Shown: positions 8,807-16,732 of the stretch, piece by piece | How the letters are laid out: every line of letters starts with the position of its first letter | Position numbering within the stretch: the stretch's first letter is position 1 | From: Altererythrobacter ishigakiensis | GTDB taxonomy: Bacteria; Pseudomonadota; Alphaproteobacteria; Sphingomonadales; Sphingomonadaceae | Direction of reading: 5' to 3' | DNA: 64,000 nt | Assembly (NCBI RefSeq): GCF_001663155.1 | Contig: NZ_CP015963.1 | Location: forward strand, 2,194,001-2,258,000 | Made by a program: the position numbers and the translations under genes | Notes under the pieces: model-generated | Database searches by the model: none | What the model was told of the DNA's origin: nothing | The model's input: the letters and a program-made list of their open reading frames with translations, nothing else

Positions 8807-9769
8807 TCACGCATCGGGCTCTGCAGGCATCAGCTGCTCGATCCATTGGCGCAAGTCATCGACGCTTTGGGCGGCATGCTCTTGCTGCGGAATGTGTCCA
8901 ATGCCTGGATAGGCGACAAATGTGTTGTTGGGCAGATGCTCTGCATACCATTCGCCGGCCGCAAGCGGGATCAACGCGTCCTCTTCCCCCCACATGACCA
9001 ATGTCGGCACCTCCAATGCCTCAATCTGATCCTCCGAATAGACCACACGCGGCGTAGCGAAACGCTGCATCGTCGCGCGCCGGTTGCCGGGCAAACGAGC
9101 CAGCTCCCAATAGCGGTCAATCTCAGCGTCCGTCACAATCTCCTGATTCGAGACTGATTGGGAAAGGCTGCGCTCGAATATCGAACGTGGCATGAAATGC
9201 CGCGCCACATCGCGCAGCACCGGCGTTTGCGCGATGCGGAAGCCGAGCGGCGGCGGTCCATCACGCTGGATCGGTGCGCCGCTGGCATCGACCAGAATTA
9301 GCCCTGCCAACCGATCCGAATGCTCCAGCGCGTAACCTGCTGAAATCCAGCCCCCCATGGAGTTTCCGCCAAGAATGAACTCCTCAACCCCAAGCGCATC
9401 CGCGACAAGGTCTATGTCCTTGGTGAAACTCGCAAGCGTATAGTCTTCATCAGGCGCCGCCCCGGTTAGGCCATGCCCCCGCTGGTCGTACCGGATCACG
9501 CGGTAGTCAGCCTTAAGCTCTTCAACCCACGGCTCCCACGTATGCAGATCGGCATTTGAACCGTGCAGCAAGATGATCGGCATGCCATCGCGCGCGCCTT
9601 CGTCGCGCAAGTGGGCGGTCAGGCCATTGGGAAGCTCTACAAATTGCGACGGCTCTCCGCCATATTTGGCGCGCATCTCTGCCGTGTCGGTATCAGGCGT
9701 GCGGAAAAACAGGAAAGCAATCACCAGCAAGGCGACCAGTACACCCAGAACTCGCAACACCCACTTCAT
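8807..9769 (-). CDS. Membrane-anchored alpha/beta hydrolase
   Basis: A 320-residue alpha/beta-hydrolase-fold protein with an N-terminal transmembrane anchor (residues 4-22). The oxyanion motif HGSNAD is at 69-74, the nucleophile elbow GGNSMGG places Ser137, an acid is likely in MWGEEDALIP, and the His is in GIGHIPQQEH. The substrate is unknown; epoxide hydrolase, haloalkane dehalogenase and lactonase families share this layout. It stands alone, about 100 bases upstream of dgt. Confidence 0.9.
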   Translation of the reverse strand: MKWVLRVLGVLVALLVIAFLFFRTPDTDTAEMRAKYGGEPSQFVELPNGLTAHLRDEGARDGMPIILLHGSNADLHTWEPWVEELKADYRVIRYDQRGHGLTGAAPDEDYTLASFTKDIDLVADALGVEEFILGGNSMGGWISAGYALEHSDRLAGLILVDASGAPIQRDGPPPLGFRIAQTPVLRDVARHFMPRSIFERSLSQSVSNQEIVTDAEIDRYWELARLPGNRRATMQRFATPRVVYSEDQIEALEVPTLVMWGEEDALIPLAAGEWYAEHLPNNTFVAYPGIGHIPQQEHAAQSVDDLRQWIEQLMPAEPDA

Positions 9770-9977
9770 CCGAACCCTCCACAGATATCTCTCTGCTTGG
9801 TGTGGCAGCTAAACCCAAGGAAACGCAAGTGCAGATGAACGCCAGTGCTTCTACTTAGCCGTTGGCTGAAAGAGATATGACTACCGCGATTTGAGAACGC
9901 GAACCGAGGTCCATCGTCAATTTTGACCTTGTTAACAACCGCATGTCAGAAATGTCCGCTCTCACTCAAGGGAGCGA

Positions 9978-10421
9978 TTGCGATCACGGAAGGTCTTGCT
10001 CTTGGCAGGTTTCTTGGACATTTTCCCGGCTATCGGGCGGCTAACTTTCCGTGCGATCTTTCGCCCAAAAATTCTGCCGATTGGCAATGCGATTTCCAGT
10101 TTCAAGTACTGGGCGACAGGCGATGATGAGCAGCCTATCGCGGCGGATGGAATTCTCAGATATGCAACGCCTTCTCAGCAGGCGTTTATCGGATATGCGT
10201 TACTTCCTTTCGCTTTGATGCCGGTATCCCTTCTTCTGTTACACCTTTCAGGTGGCGGTATCTTCCAACTCAATGAATTCTCAATCGGACTCGTGATGTT
10301 TGTCTGGCTTGCCGGGCAATTCTTCTTGGCGGCAATTTTCATTCCGTGGGCCAACAGTACGTTCGCAAAGATCCGCAACCAGAGATATTTTGAGCCAGAG
10401 AGCTCCGAGCCAAAGACCTAA
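9978..10421 (+). CDS. Hypothetical membrane protein
   Basis: A 147-residue protein with a hydrophobic N-terminus and two clear transmembrane stretches at about residues 68-90 and 100-122, ending in a charged tail. The family is not recognised. The TTG at 9978 has an AAGGGAG ribosome-binding site about 5 bases before it, which is the best start in the frame; there is no ATG before the membrane segments. The stop overlaps that of pntB by 4 bases, tail to tail. Confidence 0.6.
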   Translation: MRSRKVLLLAGFLDIFPAIGRLTFRAIFRPKILPIGNAISSFKYWATGDDEQPIAADGILRYATPSQQAFIGYALLPFALMPVSLLLLHLSGGGIFQLNEFSIGLVMFVWLAGQFFLAAIFIPWANSTFAKIRNQRYFEPESSEPKT

Positions 10422-11863
10422 TCGAGCGCCTTCACAATCTCTTCAACCATCTTCTTGGCGTCACTGAGCAGCATCATCGTCTGGTCCATATAGAACACAT
10501 CGTTGTCGACCCCCGCATAACCGACGCCGCCCATGCTGCGCTTGATGAAGAAGACCTGCTTGGCCTTGTCCACATCGAATACCGGCATGCCATAGATCGG
10601 TGAGCTCTTGTCGGTCTTTGCCGCCGGGTTCACAACGTCATTCGCGCCGATGATGAAGGCAACATCGCATTGCGCAAATTCGCTGTTGATATCTTCCAGT
10701 TCGAACACCTTGTCATAAGAGACGCTGGCTTCAGCGAGCAGCACGTTCATGTGCCCCGGCATACGCCCTGCAACCGGGTGGATCGCGAACTTCACGTCCA
10801 CACCCTTTTCCTCAAGGATGTCGGTCATTTCGCGCAGCACATGCTGAGCCTGCGCCACCGCCATACCGTACCCCGGGATAATGATAACCTTCTCTGCCTG
10901 CTCCAGCATGAAGGCAGCGTCATCCGCACTACCCTGTTTGTAAGGGCGCTGCTCGCGTGCCTCGCCGCCACCAGAGCTATCATCGGCGCCAAATCCGCCC
11001 GCGATAACAGAGATAAAGCTGCGGTTCATTGCGCGGCACATGATGTAACTCAGGATAGCGCCGGAAGAACCCACCAGTGCACCCGTGATAATCATCGCGG
11101 TATTACCGAGCGTGAAACCCATCGCAGCCGCGGCCCAGCCCGAATAGCTGTTCAGCATCGACACCACGACCGGCATGTCCGCTCCGCCAATCGGGATGAT
11201 CAGCAGGAAGCCGATTGCAAAGGCCAAGACCGTGACAGCCACGATCAGCGGGAATGTTTCTGCCGGGCCAACTGCCATGGCAAACATGCCCGTCAGCACG
11301 ATAATCGCGGCGAGCGTGCCCAGATTGATGACATGACGTGCGGGCAGCAGGATCGGCGCGCCGCTCATCTTGCCCGAAAGTTTTGCGAACGCGATGACGG
11401 AGCCAGAGAAGGTAATCGCGCCGATCGCGATACCCAGCCCCATCTCGATCTTGCTGACCGGCGATATCGCATCGCCAACCAGTAGTCCGAATGCCCCAGG
11501 ATTGAGATATGCAGCCCAGCCCACCAGCACCGCCGCCATACCGACCAGCGAATGAAATCCGGCGACCAGTTCTGGCATCTGCGTCATTGCGATTTTTCGC
11601 GCGATCACGAAGCCGATCGAACCGCCAAGAAAGATAGCTATGCCGATCTCAGGCAGGTTGGCGATGTCATGTGTGACAAGTGTCGTCACCACCGCAATCA
11701 GCATGCCGATCATACCATTGCGGTTGCCTGCGCGACTGGTCGCGGGCGAACTGAGACCGCGAAGGGCAAGGATGAAGAAGACGCCTGCTACAAGGTATGC
11801 GAGCGGCACCCAGGTGGGTGTCGCTCCGTCAACTCCGGCGGCGAGGATGGAGAAGCTCATCAT
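10418..11863 (-). CDS. pntB: NAD(P)+ transhydrogenase beta subunit
   Basis: Proton-translocating transhydrogenase: hydride transfer from NADH to NADP+ driven by the proton motive force. This is the membrane domain II plus the NADP(H)-binding domain III, 481 residues. About nine helices are followed by a cytosolic domain with GYGMAVAQAQH (the NADP-site fingerprint), VKFAIHPVAGRMPGHMNVLLAEA and GANDVVNPAA. Its ATG overlaps the pntAB stop (ATGATGA), with a GGAG ribosome-binding site ahead. It is the last gene of the cox IV-pnt operon. Confidence 0.97.
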   Translation of the reverse strand: MMSFSILAAGVDGATPTWVPLAYLVAGVFFILALRGLSSPATSRAGNRNGMIGMLIAVVTTLVTHDIANLPEIGIAIFLGGSIGFVIARKIAMTQMPELVAGFHSLVGMAAVLVGWAAYLNPGAFGLLVGDAISPVSKIEMGLGIAIGAITFSGSVIAFAKLSGKMSGAPILLPARHVINLGTLAAIIVLTGMFAMAVGPAETFPLIVAVTVLAFAIGFLLIIPIGGADMPVVVSMLNSYSGWAAAAMGFTLGNTAMIITGALVGSSGAILSYIMCRAMNRSFISVIAGGFGADDSSGGGEAREQRPYKQGSADDAAFMLEQAEKVIIIPGYGMAVAQAQHVLREMTDILEEKGVDVKFAIHPVAGRMPGHMNVLLAEASVSYDKVFELEDINSEFAQCDVAFIIGANDVVNPAAKTDKSSPIYGMPVFDVDKAKQVFFIKRSMGGVGYAGVDNDVFYMDQTMMLLSDAKKMVEEIVKALD

Positions 11864-12144
11864 TTCTTCTCCTTCTTCTTGTACATCGCGAGCATGCGCT
11901 CAGTGACAGCAAACCCGCCAAATATATTGACGCTGGCGAGCACTACACCCGCAAGGCCGAGCCATTTCGCAACCGCGCTGCCTGCTTCAGCTGAAGCGAT
12001 CAGCGCGCCAACGATGATCACACTGGAAATTGCGTTGGTCACCGCCATCAGCGGCGTGTGCAGCGCCGGCGTGACCGACCAGACGACGTAATAGCCGACG
12101 AAACACGCCAGCACGAAGATCGAGAGGATTGAGATAAAGTCCAT
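11860..12144 (-). CDS. pntAB: NAD(P)+ transhydrogenase alpha subunit, membrane part
   Basis: A 94-residue membrane fragment of the transhydrogenase alpha subunit (PntA2/PntAb) with three helices. It contains SVTPALHTPLMAVTNAISS and ASVNIFGGFAVTERML, both conserved. In enterobacteria this segment is the C-terminus of a single PntA; here alpha is split, as in Rhodospirillum. It is separated from the NAD-binding part by one unrelated gene. Confidence 0.95.
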   Translation of the reverse strand: MDFISILSIFVLACFVGYYVVWSVTPALHTPLMAVTNAISSVIIVGALIASAEAGSAVAKWLGLAGVVLASVNIFGGFAVTERMLAMYKKKEKK

Positions 12145-12150
12145 GGTTTT

Positions 12151-12573
12151 TCAGTCTTCCTCCCGTTCGTAATGGATGTTGTCCTTGGCATCGACGATCA
12201 AGCGATCAAGCAAACCCATTGCCTCATCAAGTTGCAGAATATCTGCCTGATGCGCCCTCGCGTCCCGTTCGGCAGTTCGGCCTGGGCAGGTATCTTTCGC
12301 CAAGGCTCGCTCTGAGGCTGCCTGCTTCCTTGCCTCAAGCAATTCATCGGCCATCGCCGTTCCGGCGACCCAATCGTCAAGCTCGTGCTGATTCTGCCGC
12401 AAGACTTGAATCAAATAATCATCCTCAAATGCCAGGGCCGGGCAAGCCGGAAAAAGCGCGCGGTGATACATCAATGCTGCGCCGGAAAAACCCTCCGGCA
12501 ACTCGCCTTTGTCCGCACGGCTCTCCGTCGTTCCTGCAACGGCCATCAACGCAAGCGGAATGGCCAAGCTCAC
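12151..12573 (-). CDS. Secreted protein of unknown function inside the pnt operon
   Basis: A 140-residue protein starting at a GTG that overlaps the pntAA stop (GTGA). Residues 1-20 form a plausible signal peptide (MSLAIPLALMAVAGTTESRA). The mature part is mostly helical and charged, with two cysteines, Cys44 and Cys96, that could form a disulfide. I do not recognise a family. The position between two halves of the transhydrogenase alpha subunit and the coupled start imply coexpression with the membrane complex. A link in function is inference only. Confidence 0.65.
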   Translation of the reverse strand: MSLAIPLALMAVAGTTESRADKGELPEGFSGAALMYHRALFPACPALAFEDDYLIQVLRQNQHELDDWVAGTAMADELLEARKQAASERALAKDTCPGRTAERDARAHQADILQLDEAMGLLDRLIVDAKDNIHYEREED

Positions 12574-13697
12574 CCTTGCAGCCTTTCATTGACGACCGCG
12601 CCGCCCTGCGTCAGGCGCACCGCGTCGCCGATTTCCTCGTCTAGCACCGGCTTACCCGCCTCCTTGTCCCAGAAGGCGCTGAGGAAATTGAAAAGGTTGC
12701 GTGCGAACAGAGCCGAGGCGTCAGGCGCGAGCGTTGCGGGCGTGTTCGAATAGCCCATGATCGTCACGCCATGGCGCTCCACCAATTCGTCAGGTTTGGA
12801 ACCCTCGACATTTCCACCTTGCGCCACTGCAAGATCGAAAATAACACTTCCGGCCTTCATCGTCTTGATCTGGTCGTCGCTGATGAGTCGCGGCGCGGCG
12901 CGGCCCGGGATCAGCGCGGTGGTGATTACAATATCCTGTTTAGCAATATGTTCCGATACCAGTTCGGCCTGCGCCTTCTGGTATTCCTCGCTCATTTCGG
13001 TCGCGTATCCACCGGAGCCTTCACCTTCGATACCTTCAACGCTTTCTACGAAGATCGGCTTAGCACCAAGTGACTGGATCTGTTCCTTGGTCGCGCTGCG
13101 GACATCGGTGGCTGAGACCTGCGCGCCCAAACGCTTTGCCGTCGCAATTGCTTGAAGCCCCGCAACGCCAACACCCATGATGAACACACGCGCAGCCTGA
13201 ACCGTGCCTGCTGCTGTCATCATCATCGGAAACGCACGGCCATATGTGTCCGCCGCCGCGATCACGGCCTTGTAGCCTGATAGGTTGGACTGGCTAGAAA
13301 GCACATCCATGCTCTGCGCGCGGGTAATGCGCGGCATGAATTCCATCGAAAGCGCCTCAAGCCCTGCCTTGGCATAGGCTTCCACGCGTTCCTTTTGACC
13401 AAAGGGATCGAAAGTGGCCGCCACCCAGGCGCCGGCATTGGCACCTTGGAGAAGCTCGACATCTGGCGCCTGGACACCCAGTACGATGTCCGCCCCCTTT
13501 ACAGTATCTGTCGCAGAGCCCACCTTGGCCCCGGCCTCCGCATAATCTGAATCGCTGATCGACGCTGTCATGCCAGCACCGCTCTCAACCGCCAGATCAG
13601 CCCCCAATCCGGCAAATTTCTTGACGGTCTCGGGAGTTATTGCAACGCGCCGTTCTCCGGCGGCGCGTTCTTTCAGAACCGCTATGCGCAAAGCCAC
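12570..13697 (-). CDS. pntAA: NAD(P)+ transhydrogenase alpha subunit, NAD-binding part
   Basis: The soluble NAD(H)-binding domain I of the split transhydrogenase alpha subunit, 375 residues. It begins in the alanine dehydrogenase/PNT N-terminal fold (LRIAVLKERAAGERRVAITP). The RQD-loop region is ITRAQSMDVLSSQSNLSGYK (124-143), and the dinucleotide motif is GVGVAG at 175-180. A GTG start is used, 4 bases after the stop of the cox IV gene, with no strong ribosome-binding site. It is therefore probably translated by coupling. Confidence 0.96.
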   Translation of the reverse strand: MALRIAVLKERAAGERRVAITPETVKKFAGLGADLAVESGAGMTASISDSDYAEAGAKVGSATDTVKGADIVLGVQAPDVELLQGANAGAWVAATFDPFGQKERVEAYAKAGLEALSMEFMPRITRAQSMDVLSSQSNLSGYKAVIAAADTYGRAFPMMMTAAGTVQAARVFIMGVGVAGLQAIATAKRLGAQVSATDVRSATKEQIQSLGAKPIFVESVEGIEGEGSGGYATEMSEEYQKAQAELVSEHIAKQDIVITTALIPGRAAPRLISDDQIKTMKAGSVIFDLAVAQGGNVEGSKPDELVERHGVTIMGYSNTPATLAPDASALFARNLFNFLSAFWDKEAGKPVLDEEIGDAVRLTQGGAVVNERLQG

Positions 13698-13701
13698 AGG
13701 G

Positions 13702-13824
13702 TTATTCAGCGATCATCATGATGACGAAAAAAGTGATCACTGCGATAATCGGGATTGACCACTTCAGCAGCGAAATGAACCCGCCATAGGTCTTTTCTGC
13801 CGATTTCATGTCTTGCGATGCCAT
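13702..13824 (-). CDS. aa3-type cytochrome c oxidase subunit IV
   Basis: A 40-residue single-span protein: an N-terminal amphipathic stretch (MASQDMKSAEKTYGGF) and one transmembrane helix (about 17-38), matching the small bacterial aa3 oxidase subunit IV family (Pfam CoxIV-type). It has an AAGGAT ribosome-binding site about 9 bases before the ATG. It is the first gene of the pnt operon, 4 bases ahead of pntAA. The oxidase core genes are not nearby. The call rests on length, pattern and the family's known association with pnt operons. Confidence 0.8.
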   Translation of the reverse strand: MASQDMKSAEKTYGGFISLLKWSIPIIAVITFFVIMMIAE

Positions 13825-13973
13825 CAAAACTGATCCTTTTCAGAGATTTGCGTACAGTGCCGAAACAAAGTCGGTATATTGAATGTTCCGCTCCGTATCG
13901 AAGCATTTGATCAGGCTCAAGCCCTCACAACTGTCAGTGCTCAAATTCGAGCATAGCTACATTCAACACTTCA

Positions 13974-13990
13974 TTAGGTCAATGACCTAA
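13974..13990. promoter_or_regulatory. 17-bp perfect palindrome, candidate operator
   Basis: TTAGGTCA-A-TGACCTAA is a perfect inverted repeat with 8-bp arms around a single A. It lies in the 268-bp divergent region between the cox IV/pnt operon (start 13824) and the NtrC-like regulator (start 14093), about 100 bp before the latter. Its symmetry and length suit a dimeric repressor or activator. The protein that binds it is unknown; the adjacent regulator with its Fis-type helix-turn-helix is one candidate. Confidence 0.55.
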
Positions 13991-14092
13991 AATGAGTAAT
14001 CCGCTTTAGCTGCGCGGACTTCTAGCCTTAACACGGTCTTTACACCTAACGCTTATCTTCAGGTTCTGTTTCACGACGGGACGATTTTGACG

Positions 14093-15511
14093 ATGATGAC
14101 GGGCGAAACCCGCGTTTTGATGCTGATCGACGATGAACCGGCACAGTGCCGGTTGATCAGTGCGCTCGCCGCCCGTGAGGGCTGGCGAACCATTGTCGCT
14201 CCCGATTCCGATGCTGCCATAGCCATGCTCGGCACTCGCGACGGTATGCAAACTGCGGCGATCATTCTTGACCAATGGGTACCAGGTGACGACGCGTGCC
14301 AGTTGATTGAGGAACTGAAGCGAAGACGCCCTGCACTGCCAATCCTCATGCTGACCACCAGCGCCTCTCCGTTACTCGCCGTAGAAGCTATGCGCGCCGG
14401 CGCGACGGACTATCTGATCAAGCCGGTCGCGCCTGATCGCTTGCTGGAAGCTTTGCGCAGCGCCACTGAAGGCGACACCGCTCAGGACGAACTGCAACCG
14501 CTTGCCGAGAAGATCAACGCTTCGCTCGACTTCGATGCGATGGTTGGAACGGCGCCTAAGTTTCGCGCCGCATTAGCGCAGGCGGCAAAGGCTGCACGAG
14601 GGCATGGCCACGTCCTTATCGAAGGCGAGTCTGGGACCGGAAAAGAAATGCTAATGCGTGCAATGCATGCGGCCAGCCCGCGCAGCAAAGCGCCATTTCG
14701 CATCATCAACCTCGGCGGAGTTCCGGCAAGCTCTGTTGAATCCGTTCTATTCGGTCATGAGCCTGGCGCATTCGCTGGCGCATTTGATCGACAGATCGGC
14801 GCTTTGCAGCAATGCGATGGCGGAACGCTGGTGCTTGATGAGATCGACCGTATTAACGCGCAAGTTCAAGCGAAGTTGCTCGAGGTGTTAACCACCGGGA
14901 TTGTTCGTCCGCTTGGCGCATCGCATGGTTTCCGAGTTGATGTTCGCGTGCTGAGTGCTGGCAATCTGCCGCTGGAACTTCTCGCAAATAACGGCGAATT
15001 CGACCCACAACTGGTTGAACGGCTTTCACAGACATCGATCAAGCTACCAGCCTTGCGCGAACGTGCCGGCGACATCCCCGCCCTTACCCGCCACTTCCTC
15101 GCCCGCATCGGTGAGCAACCCGGTCTGCGGCATCTGTCCATCGCGGACGGCGCCCTGTCACTGCTTAAGGCTTATGACTGGCCGGGCAATGTACGGCAGC
15201 TTCAAGCGGTGCTGTTCCGGGCCGCTGTTTTTTGTGACAAGCAAACTCTTACGGCTGAGAGCTTTCCGCAATTGAGCGAGTTGCTGGGGGAGCCGATCGA
15301 CAGCGATAGCAGCATCCAGGATGGCGCCGGTGTGATGCTCTACACCGAAGATGGCAACCTGCGCCCGCTTGAAGAGATTGAGGCTGATGTTATCCGGCTC
15401 GCCATCGGGCACTATCGTGGCCGGATGACCGAAGTTGCGCGTCGTTTGGGTATTGGCCGCTCGACGCTTTACCGAAAGCTTGCTGACTTAGGCATCGATA
15501 ACGCTGCCTGA
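14093..15511 (+). CDS. NtrC-like response regulator with variant GAFTGA loop
   Basis: A three-domain regulator of 472 residues. The receiver domain has acidic residues 13-14, phosphoacceptor Asp60, the TTS motif at 88-90 and Lys110. The AAA+ domain has Walker A GESGTGKE (178-185) and Walker B TLVLDEID. A C-terminal Fis-type helix-turn-helix reads MTEVARRLGIGRSTLYRKL. The sigma-54 contact loop, normally GAFTGA, reads GAFAGA (225-230). No partner histidine kinase is adjacent. Its function may be sigma-54 activation or, given the loop, a sigma-70-type role. The ATG at 14093 or 14096 is the probable start. Confidence 0.9.
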   Translation: MMTGETRVLMLIDDEPAQCRLISALAAREGWRTIVAPDSDAAIAMLGTRDGMQTAAIILDQWVPGDDACQLIEELKRRRPALPILMLTTSASPLLAVEAMRAGATDYLIKPVAPDRLLEALRSATEGDTAQDELQPLAEKINASLDFDAMVGTAPKFRAALAQAAKAARGHGHVLIEGESGTGKEMLMRAMHAASPRSKAPFRIINLGGVPASSVESVLFGHEPGAFAGAFDRQIGALQQCDGGTLVLDEIDRINAQVQAKLLEVLTTGIVRPLGASHGFRVDVRVLSAGNLPLELLANNGEFDPQLVERLSQTSIKLPALRERAGDIPALTRHFLARIGEQPGLRHLSIADGALSLLKAYDWPGNVRQLQAVLFRAAVFCDKQTLTAESFPQLSELLGEPIDSDSSIQDGAGVMLYTEDGNLRPLEEIEADVIRLAIGHYRGRMTEVARRLGIGRSTLYRKLADLGIDNAA

Positions 15512-15515
15512 GCGT

Positions 15516-16661
15516 TTACCACTCAAGCGTTCTTGCGACCCGTGTTTCACCCTGGCTTCCGCGAAGGCTCATCGTGAAGGTCTTTGCCTCCCAGTCAATC
15601 TCGACCAGGCCAAAGTTCTCTTCCGAGATAAAGTCCGTGAGGCGTTTGGGGTCAGGCTCGCGAGCTGTGTTCCGCTCTGTCGAAGAAAACGAATAGTTCA
15701 TAGAAGAACTGGTCAGCTCCCACAGCTGCTCGCCAGCCGCCTCAGGCGCTTCAGTATAAATACCACCGGCATGCCGGTCGCCTGATAGCAGAACCAAACC
15801 GCTATCCTCGCGCTCCGCCAGCATAGCGTACAGTTTCTCACGCTCGAGCGGCAGGTTCTCCCACGCCTCATAGTCGTGCGCGTCCGTGATCACCTGGATC
15901 GAAGAAACCACGATCCGCAGGTCGGCAGGTTTTGCCAGCTCCTGTTCCAGCCATTGCCATTGGGCATCGCCCAGTATCGTTTTTTCGGGATCGCTGCTCG
16001 GTTGATATGGCCCAAGCGGTGGGCGCTCGTTCTGATACGGCATCGTGGCGAGATCAGAACGGAAGAACCGCGTATCGAGCGTGATAATCTGCGTGACCTT
16101 GCCCTCTTCGCCGAACATACGGCTTTCATAGATGCCAGGGCGAGACTTCACCTCATCAGAAGACCCCCAAAACGTCTCGAAGATCGTCTCGGACCAACCG
16201 CGATAGGCAAAGCTCGCTCCGCCATCGTTGAAGCCATAATCGTGATCATCCCACGTGATCATCATCGGAACCCGCGCGCGAAACGCGGCCAATTCGGGCG
16301 TCTCGGCCATGACCCCATATGCTTCGCGCAAGCTGGTGAGCGCGGCGTCACCATCCCACATCTGGTCGCCATAGTTGTTGTCGCCGATGAACAGAAAGAT
16401 ATCTGGACTGGTCGCCGCGATCTGCCCCCACATATGCTGACTGCGCAATTGGTGATTGCAACTACCGAAAGCCAGACGCGTAATTGTATGATTGTGCGGC
16501 AGGGATACGCCTGCCGGCGCCACAGGTAATTCAATCTCTTGTTTCAACTTGGCGTAATAGGGCGCAAGCAAGTCTTCCGCGGAAAGCTCAACATCATTGT
16601 CGGCAGCCAAAGGCGCTGCGAGCATTGTTGCAGCTGCAATCGCGAGAGCAGGTTTGCGCAT
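15516..16661 (-). CDS. PhoD-like metallophosphatase, secreted
   Basis: An alkaline phosphatase D-type phosphodiesterase/phosphatase of 381 residues with an N-terminal signal peptide (MRKPALAIAAATMLAAPLAA). Metal-binding motifs are in order: AFGSCNHQ, IGDNNYGDQMWDGD, TWDDHDYGFNDGG and LLSGDRHAGGIY. The frame is open upstream, but the ATG at 16661 has GAGGAT ahead and begins the signal peptide. It ends 4 bases from the stop of the convergent response regulator. The substrate is not predictable. Confidence 0.9.
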   Translation of the reverse strand: MRKPALAIAAATMLAAPLAADNDVELSAEDLLAPYYAKLKQEIELPVAPAGVSLPHNHTITRLAFGSCNHQLRSQHMWGQIAATSPDIFLFIGDNNYGDQMWDGDAALTSLREAYGVMAETPELAAFRARVPMMITWDDHDYGFNDGGASFAYRGWSETIFETFWGSSDEVKSRPGIYESRMFGEEGKVTQIITLDTRFFRSDLATMPYQNERPPLGPYQPSSDPEKTILGDAQWQWLEQELAKPADLRIVVSSIQVITDAHDYEAWENLPLEREKLYAMLAEREDSGLVLLSGDRHAGGIYTEAPEAAGEQLWELTSSSMNYSFSSTERNTAREPDPKRLTDFISEENFGLVEIDWEAKTFTMSLRGSQGETRVARTLEW

Positions 16662-16732
16662 AAAGTATATCCTCAAGAATCTCTGATTGCGAATGCCATG
16701 CCCGCGAACTGTGACCGATTCAAGAAGCCGCG

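Noticed and set aside
10670..11485. 271-residue open frame on the plus strand
   Set aside because: It is antisense to the well-supported pntB, rich in Arg/His/Asp with no domain or membrane pattern: a GC-rich shadow.
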